Source of the DNA: Microbacterium sp. p3-SID336 | GTDB lineage: Bacteria; Actinomycetota; Actinomycetes; Actinomycetales; Microbacteriaceae | Assembly (NCBI RefSeq): GCF_025143365.1 | Contig: NZ_JALXPE010000041.1 | Span: 1 to 36,093, forward strand | DNA length: 36,093 nt | Reading direction: 5' to 3' | Shown here: positions 31,231 to 36,093 of the stretch, in pieces | Position numbering within the stretch: position 1 is the first letter of the stretch | How the letters are laid out: every line of letters starts with the position of its first letter | Translations under genes and position numbers: made by a program | The notes under the pieces: generated by a model | What the model saw: the letters and a program-made list of their open reading frames with translations, nothing else | The model's database searches: none | Told to the model about the DNA's origin: nothing

Positions 31231-34200
31231 AGGTACGGCTGACGCTGCTGCGCCAGGGTGCGGCATCCAGCGACATCGAGGTCACGGCCGAGAGCACCGC
31301 GACGATCGGCGACATCGCGGCGATGATCGTGCGCGCCGACCCGCTCGGAGCGTTCGCGCATGCCGACCCGTCGGCCGTGACGCTGGAGGCCTACAGCTCC
31401 GTCGTGTCCGGCGCGGGCGACCTGCTCGCCCCCGAGTCCACGTTCGCGCACGTCGGCCTCGCCCACGGCGCGACCGTGCGCGTCGTGCCAGCCTCGTACG
31501 AACAGCGACCGGTGGTCGGGCGCCTGGAGGTCGGCGCAGGCCAGGGAGCGCGCTCGATCGCCCTCACCCGCGGCACGATCGTGCTCGGCCGCGACGAGTC
31601 CTGCGACGTCGTGATCGACGATCCGCTCGTGTCGAAGAAGCACGCGCGACTGGAGATCGGCGATCGCGTCGAGCTGATCGACCTCAACTCCGCGAACGGC
31701 ATCCTCGTGGACGGCGCCTCCGTGGTGCGGCTGGTCGCGGCGGAGGGCGAGCTCGCGGTCGTGCTGGGCGACACCCCCGTCCGCGTGCAGGTGGAGACCG
31801 GCGTCGCCGGGCCCACCACGGCCGAGGCGTCCATCCGCCAGGTGGAGTTCGTGCGCTCGCCCCGCGTGGAGGAGCGCTACCTCGGCGAGGAGCTCGACGG
31901 CACCGACTTGCCCGTCCCCGCCCGCAAGCAGCCGTTCCCGCTGCTGACCCTGGTGGCGCCGCTGCTCATGGGCGGCGCGATGTACTTCTTCACGCAGAGC
32001 ATCCTCTCGATCATGTTCGTGGCGCTCTCCCCGCTGCTCATGATCGGCACCTGGCTGACGACGAAGAACCAGCAGAAGCGCGAGCTGGAGGAGGACAAGA
32101 AGCGTTTCGAGGAACAGCTCGAACGGCTGGAGGCGCGGCTGCAGAGCGAGCGGGAGCGGGAGATCGACGTGCGGCGCCGCGAGGTGCCGCTGCTCCGCGA
32201 GGTCAGCGATGCCGCGCTCGCCGCCGGGCCCCTGATCTGGACCCGCCGCACCGAGCATTGGTCGTTCCTGCACGTGCGCCTCGGCATCGGCGACACCGGC
32301 TCGCGCAGCTCGGTCAAGGACTCGAACGGCCGCGATCGCGCGATCCCCGAGTACGTGGAGAAGCTCGACGCGGTGGTCGACGCCACGCGGATCGTGCCGC
32401 AGGTTCCGATCCTGGAGGACCTGACGGATGTCGGCGCCCTCGGCATCGCCGGGCTCGGCGGTCGCTCGACCGGCTACGCCAGGGCACTGCTCGCACAGCT
32501 CACCGGACTGCACGCGCCCGCCGACCTCGGCGTCGTGGGCCTGTGGGGTCCGCGCTGGGGCGCCCAGCTCGCCGATGCCAAGTGGCTGCCGCATGCGTGG
32601 TCCGCGCAGGCCGTGCTCGGCGTGCAGCCCATCGGCGACGGGCCGACGTCCGCGGGTCAGATCGTCGCGCGGCTGGAGGAGCTCATCGCCACGCGGTCGA
32701 CCCGGAGCGGCGACGCCGTGGAGCTCGGGGCGCTGGAGGCCGAGAAGGCCGCGACCAACAGCGGTTCGAAGGTCGGAGAGGACTCCCGCAACCGTCACGA
32801 CGCCGTGCCGAAGCCGGCGATCGTCGTGCTGATCGCGCCGGACGCCCCCGTCGACCGCGGGCGCCTGATCCAGCTCTCGGAGCGGGCGGCCTCCCGCGGC
32901 ATCTTCCCGGTGTGGCTGACGGAGGACACCGCGTCCCTCCCCGCCTCCTGCCGCACGTTCGTGCAGCTCGCCGCGACCGACAGTGCCCACTTCGTGCGAC
33001 TCGGCGAGGTGATCGACGACCTCGCGGTGGACGAGCTCACCCGCGAGCAGTTCGCGGTGTTCGCGAGGGCGCTGGCCCGGCTCACCGACGCGGGCGAGGT
33101 GGCGCTCGACCGCAGCGACGTGCCGCGCACGATCTCGATGCTGCACCTGCTGGGCCGCGACATGGCCACGCAGCCGGAGAGCGTGGTCGACCGGTGGACG
33201 CAGAACGACTCGCTGCACTCGCGCCGCAAGGTCGGGTCCGCACGGCGGTACCAGCCCAAGCTCCGTGCCCTCGTCGGCGCCGGTGCCGAGGGGGCGCTCC
33301 AGCTCGACCTGCGGCAGCAGGGCCCGCACGCCCTGGTCGGCGGCACGACCGGTTCGGGTAAGAGCGAGTTCCTGCAGGCGTGGGTGCTGGGCATGGCGAC
33401 CGAGTACAGCCCGGAGCGTCTCACCTTCCTGTTCGTGGACTACAAGGGCGGCTCGGCGTTCGCGGACTGCGTGAGCCTTCCCCACTGCGTCGGCATCGTG
33501 ACCGACCTCAACGAGCACCTCGTGCGCCGGGTGCTGGTGAGCCTCCGCGCGGAGCTGCACTATCGCGAGCACCTGTTCAACCGGAAGAAGGCCAAGGACA
33601 TCCTGGAGCTGGAGCGCGCGGGCGACCCGCAGGCCCCGCCGGCCCTCGTGCTCGTGATCGACGAGTTCGCCGCGCTCGCCAAGGAGGTCCCGGAGTTCGT
33701 GGACGGCGTGATCGACATCGCTCAGCGCGGTCGCTCGCTCGGCATCCACCTGATCATGGCGACGCAGCGTCCTGCCGGTGTCATCAAGGACAACCTGCGG
33801 GCGAACACGAACCTCCGCGTCGCGCTGCGCATGGCCGATGAGACCGACAGCAACGACGTCATCGGCACGAAGGACGCGGCGCTGTTCGACCCGGGCACGC
33901 CCGGTCGCGGTATCGCGAAGACGGGTCCCGGCCGCATGACGCTGTTCCAGTCCGCGTACTCGGGCGGATGGAGCCTCGGCGAGAGCGACAGCACGGACGT
34001 CGCCATCGCCGCGTTCGGCAGCACGGACCAGGGCTCGTGGGAGCTGCCGATCGACGAGAGCGCCGTGGTGGTGGACGAGGATCTGGGCCCGAACGACCAG
34101 CAGCGGCTGGTGAGCACGATGGTCCTCGCGGCGCAGGCGGCCCAGGTCGCGCAGCCCCGGCGGCCGTGGCTGGACGAGCTGGCCCCGACCTTCGACCAGC

Positions 34201-35699
34201 TCAAGCTGCCGCAGCGCACGGACGCGGCGCTGCTGCTCGGCGTGATCGACGAGCCCGAGCGGCAGGAGCAGGTGCCGTTCCACTTCCTGCCCGACACCGA
34301 GGGTCATATGGTGATCTACGGCACCAGCGGCTCCGGCAAGTCCGCGGCCCTGCGCACGCTCGCGGTGTCGGCGGGCATCACGCCGCGCGGCGGACCCGTG
34401 CAGGTGTACGGGCTCGACTTCGGCTCCGGCGCTCTGCGCATGCTGGAGCCGCTGCCGCACGTCGGCTCGGTCATCTCGGGCGACGACGCCGAGCGCGTGG
34501 CACGGCTGTTCGCCACGCTGCGCCAGGAGCTGGACCGCCGCGGGGACGCCTATTCGGCGGTGGGCGCGGCGACCCTCACCGAGTACCGGCAGCTCTCCGG
34601 CAAGACCGACGAGCCGCGCATCCTCGTGCTGATCGACGGGTTCGCGGCGTTCCGCAACGACTACGAGGCGGTGATCGGCCGCACCGACACGTACAACGCG
34701 CTGCAGGAGGTGCTGTCGGACGGTCGTGCGGTCGGCATCCACGTGGTGCTGTCGGCCGACCGCTTCCAGAGCATCCCGAGCGCGCTGAACGCGATGCTGC
34801 AGCGCCGGGTGGTGCTGCGCATGGCCGACACGGACGCGTACAACATCCTGAACGTCCCGAAGGACGTGCTGACGCCCGAGTCGGTGCCCGGCCGCGCGAT
34901 CGTGGGCGAGAACGAGGCGCAGATCGCGATCATCGGCGGCACCCGCAGCATGAAGGAGCAGTCCCTGGCGATCGAGCGGATGGCGGCGTCCATGTCCCGC
35001 CGCGGCGTGCCGGACGCCCCGCCCGTGCGCGCGCTGCCGCTCCGCTACGGCGTGGAGGAGATCCCGGCCACGGTCGGCGACCAGCTCGTGGTGGGTCTGG
35101 CCGACAGCGACCTGGGTCCGTTCGGCATCGAGCCGACCGGCACGTTCGTGATCGCCGGGCCCCCCGCGAGCGGCAAGAGCAACGCGCTGGCCGCCATCGC
35201 ACAGCAGGTGCTGCGGGCCCGCCCCGGCACGCCGACGCTGTTCCTCGGCTCGACGCGATCCCCGGCCCGTGCGGCGGTCACCTGGACCTCGACGGCAGCG
35301 GACGGCATCAGCGGCACCGCGGCCGTGGCGGAGATCGTGGAGAAGGCCGAGCAGGGCCTGAAGCCCGTCGTGGCCGTGGAGGGAGTGGCCGAGTTCGCCT
35401 CGTCGCTGCTGGAGATGCCGCTGTCCGACCTCGTCAAGCGCGCGACCAGGGGCGAGCTGCTGCTGCTGTTCACGGGTGACACGAGCGAGTGGACGAGCAA
35501 CTTCGGGCTGCTCGGCGAGATCAAGCAGGCCCGGCGCGGTGTCGTGCTGCAGCCGGAGACCATCGACGGCGAGCTGGTGCTCAAGGCGCCGCTGCCGCGG
35601 ATCGGCCGGGGCGAGTTCCCGGTGGGCAGGGCCGTGCTCGCGCAGCGCGGCAAGATCGTGCGGGTGCAGTTCCCGCTCGTGATCCCGGAGACGGTGTGA
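31227..35699 (+). CDS. eccC: Type VII secretion FtsK/SpoIIIE ATPase, EccC/EssC-like, with fused Ubl and FHA domains
   Basis: The 1490-residue protein is the motor ATPase of a type VII secretion system. Order: a ubiquitin-like (YukD/EsaB-type) domain (about 1-90), an FHA domain (about 107-185: VLGRDESCDVVI, VSKKHARLEI, NSANGILVDG), two membrane helices (about 235-274), a coiled coil (about 280-325), then three FtsK-like ATPase domains. Walker A Lys residues are Lys712 (GGTTGSGKSE), Lys1038 (GTSGSGKS) and Lys1317 (GPPASGKS). Only the first domain has a full Walker B, VIDEFAALAKE (Asp812-Glu813); the others read LIDGFAAF and AVEGVAEF. Fused FHA is typical of firmicute EssC rather than mycobacterial EccC. 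The GTG start overlaps the previous stop (GTGA). A WXG100 gene follows. Confidence 0.93.
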   Translation: MKVRLTLLRQGAASSDIEVTAESTATIGDIAAMIVRADPLGAFAHADPSAVTLEAYSSVVSGAGDLLAPESTFAHVGLAHGATVRVVPASYEQRPVVGRLEVGAGQGARSIALTRGTIVLGRDESCDVVIDDPLVSKKHARLEIGDRVELIDLNSANGILVDGASVVRLVAAEGELAVVLGDTPVRVQVETGVAGPTTAEASIRQVEFVRSPRVEERYLGEELDGTDLPVPARKQPFPLLTLVAPLLMGGAMYFFTQSILSIMFVALSPLLMIGTWLTTKNQQKRELEEDKKRFEEQLERLEARLQSEREREIDVRRREVPLLREVSDAALAAGPLIWTRRTEHWSFLHVRLGIGDTGSRSSVKDSNGRDRAIPEYVEKLDAVVDATRIVPQVPILEDLTDVGALGIAGLGGRSTGYARALLAQLTGLHAPADLGVVGLWGPRWGAQLADAKWLPHAWSAQAVLGVQPIGDGPTSAGQIVARLEELIATRSTRSGDAVELGALEAEKAATNSGSKVGEDSRNRHDAVPKPAIVVLIAPDAPVDRGRLIQLSERAASRGIFPVWLTEDTASLPASCRTFVQLAATDSAHFVRLGEVIDDLAVDELTREQFAVFARALARLTDAGEVALDRSDVPRTISMLHLLGRDMATQPESVVDRWTQNDSLHSRRKVGSARRYQPKLRALVGAGAEGALQLDLRQQGPHALVGGTTGSGKSEFLQAWVLGMATEYSPERLTFLFVDYKGGSAFADCVSLPHCVGIVTDLNEHLVRRVLVSLRAELHYREHLFNRKKAKDILELERAGDPQAPPALVLVIDEFAALAKEVPEFVDGVIDIAQRGRSLGIHLIMATQRPAGVIKDNLRANTNLRVALRMADETDSNDVIGTKDAALFDPGTPGRGIAKTGPGRMTLFQSAYSGGWSLGESDSTDVAIAAFGSTDQGSWELPIDESAVVVDEDLGPNDQQRLVSTMVLAAQAAQVAQPRRPWLDELAPTFDQLKLPQRTDAALLLGVIDEPERQEQVPFHFLPDTEGHMVIYGTSGSGKSAALRTLAVSAGITPRGGPVQVYGLDFGSGALRMLEPLPHVGSVISGDDAERVARLFATLRQELDRRGDAYSAVGAATLTEYRQLSGKTDEPRILVLIDGFAAFRNDYEAVIGRTDTYNALQEVLSDGRAVGIHVVLSADRFQSIPSALNAMLQRRVVLRMADTDAYNILNVPKDVLTPESVPGRAIVGENEAQIAIIGGTRSMKEQSLAIERMAASMSRRGVPDAPPVRALPLRYGVEEIPATVGDQLVVGLADSDLGPFGIEPTGTFVIAGPPASGKSNALAAIAQQVLRARPGTPTLFLGSTRSPARAAVTWTSTAADGISGTAAVAEIVEKAEQGLKPVVAVEGVAEFASSLLEMPLSDLVKRATRGELLLLFTGDTSEWTSNFGLLGEIKQARRGVVLQPETIDGELVLKAPLPRIGRGEFPVGRAVLAQRGKIVRVQFPLVIPETV

Positions 35700-35717
35700 G
35701 AGGCCGTCCCGGATTCA

Positions 35718-35733
35718 TGGGGACTTCTCCCCA
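35718..35733. promoter_or_regulatory. 16-bp near-palindrome TGGGGACTTCTCCCCA, putative operator of the WXG100 gene
   Basis: It has the same arms and 4-nt centre length as the palindrome at 14314-14329 (TGGGGA-N4-TCCCCA) and ends 23 nt before the -10 box at 35757. It lies 18 nt after the eccC stop. Confidence 0.65.
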
Positions 35734-35756
35734 TGTGCAGGGCAGCGCCCCTTCGT

Positions 35757-35762
35757 TACTCT
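35757..35762 (+). promoter_or_regulatory. -10 box TACTCT of the WXG100 gene
   Basis: TACTCT fits TAnnnT and would start transcription near 35769, giving a leader of about 45 nt. A GGAAGG ribosome binding site (35802-35807) lies 7 nt before the ATG at 35815. Unlike the leaderless promoters of this window, this one provides a normal leader, as expected for an abundant secreted protein. Confidence 0.5.
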
Positions 35763-35814
35763 CGAAGGACAAGAACACCTCCGGCACCCGCCGGGGCGAC
35801 CGGAAGGTAACACC

Positions 35815-36093
35815 ATGACGAACCTCAAAGTCAGCTACGCCGACATGAAGGACGCTGCTGGCCGTCTCCGCACGGGCCAGCAGGAGATCGAGACCCAGCT
35901 GAAGAACCTGCGTGCCTACGTGTCGCAGCTCGTCTCGGGCGGCTTCGTGACCACGTCCGCCTCTGGCGCGTTCGACGCGTCCTACGCGCAGTTCAACCAG
36001 GGCGCGACCGCGACCATCGCCGGTATCGAGGGCATGGCCCGCTTCCTCGACGTGGCGGCCCAGTCGCTGCAGTCGACCGACGAGCAGCTGGCC
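35815..36093 (+). CDS. WXG100-family type VII secretion substrate (3' partial)
   Basis: Ninety-three residues are visible and the frame is open at the window end. Two amphipathic helices (about 5-40 and 50-90) flank a turn, the EsxA/CFP-10 helical hairpin: NLKVSYADMKDAAGRLRTGQ, then a turn LVSGGFVTTSASGAFDASYA, then a second helix. The Trp-x-Gly motif of the turn is replaced by GGFVT, a variant I recognise from actinobacterial members. The C-terminal YxxxD/E export signal would lie past the window. Its own promoter, ribosome binding site and operator suggest higher expression than the upstream operon. It is the likely substrate of the adjacent ATPase. Confidence 0.88.
   Translation, partial: MTNLKVSYADMKDAAGRLRTGQQEIETQLKNLRAYVSQLVSGGFVTTSASGAFDASYAQFNQGATATIAGIEGMARFLDVAAQSLQSTDEQLA

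Noticed and set aside
1..36093. Mobile elements, prophage, CRISPR arrays, tRNA or rRNA genes
   Set aside because: No transposase, integrase, regular spaced repeat or cloverleaf was recognised. The 23-bp array after adh is head-to-tail without spacers, so it is not CRISPR.

Overview
The window is chromosomal DNA of a very GC-rich bacterium: almost every codon ends in G or C, GTG starts are common and -10 boxes are of the TAnnnT type. A peroxisome-type acyl-CoA oxidase, a PFNA-type signalling cluster and a type VII secretion ATPase point to an actinomycete, probably of the Micrococcales (a Microbacterium-like Microbacteriaceae). The genus is inferred. I see no tRNA, rRNA, CRISPR, prophage or insertion sequence.

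Region 1 (1-6489, all +) looks like carboxylate uptake: a CstA-family transporter (5' end outside the window) with its small YbdD/YjiX partner, a LytS-type histidine kinase and LytTR response regulator, a two-helix membrane protein and an ActP-like sodium/solute symporter. The last three genes overlap by 4 nt. The arrangement recalls the E. coli BtsSR-BtsT and YjcH-ActP pairs.

Region 2 (6490-14311) holds ordinary housekeeping and metabolic genes: a pirin and a small GNAT protein on the minus strand, then RecQ helicase, acyl-CoA oxidase, a zinc alcohol dehydrogenase and 3-methyladenine DNA glycosylase I on the plus strand. The gaps are more unusual. Two long inverted repeats share the same arms (2584-2670 and 12281-12364), a 23-bp tandem repeat starts on the adh stop codon (13514-13683), and the 3' end of the symporter is followed by a degenerate copy of itself.

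Region 3 (14312-36093) is the most remarkable. One long operon encodes a giant membrane-anchored Ig-like/FN3 protein, a MoxR ATPase, a DUF58 protein, a transglutaminase-fold membrane protein whose catalytic Cys is Asp, an RDD-FHA protein, a PP2C phosphatase, an FHA protein, a Ser/Thr kinase with an external domain, an FHA/winged-helix protein and an EssC/EccC-like ATPase with fused ubiquitin-like and FHA domains. A separately promoted WXG100 gene follows and runs off the window. From MoxR to EccC every junction is a 1- or 4-nt stop/start overlap. The same 16-bp palindrome form, TGGGGA-N4-TCCCCA, stands 23-24 nt upstream of the -10 box of both the operon and the WXG100 gene, so both are probably under one regulator. 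I read this as a PFNA-type kinase/phosphatase/FHA module merged with a type VII secretion core. No EccB, EccD, EccE or mycosin is visible in the window.

Several promoters place the -10 box exactly 6 nt before a start codon, which suggests leaderless mRNAs. For the large operon this start opens a 22-codon upstream ORF that ends on the ATG of the FN3 gene.
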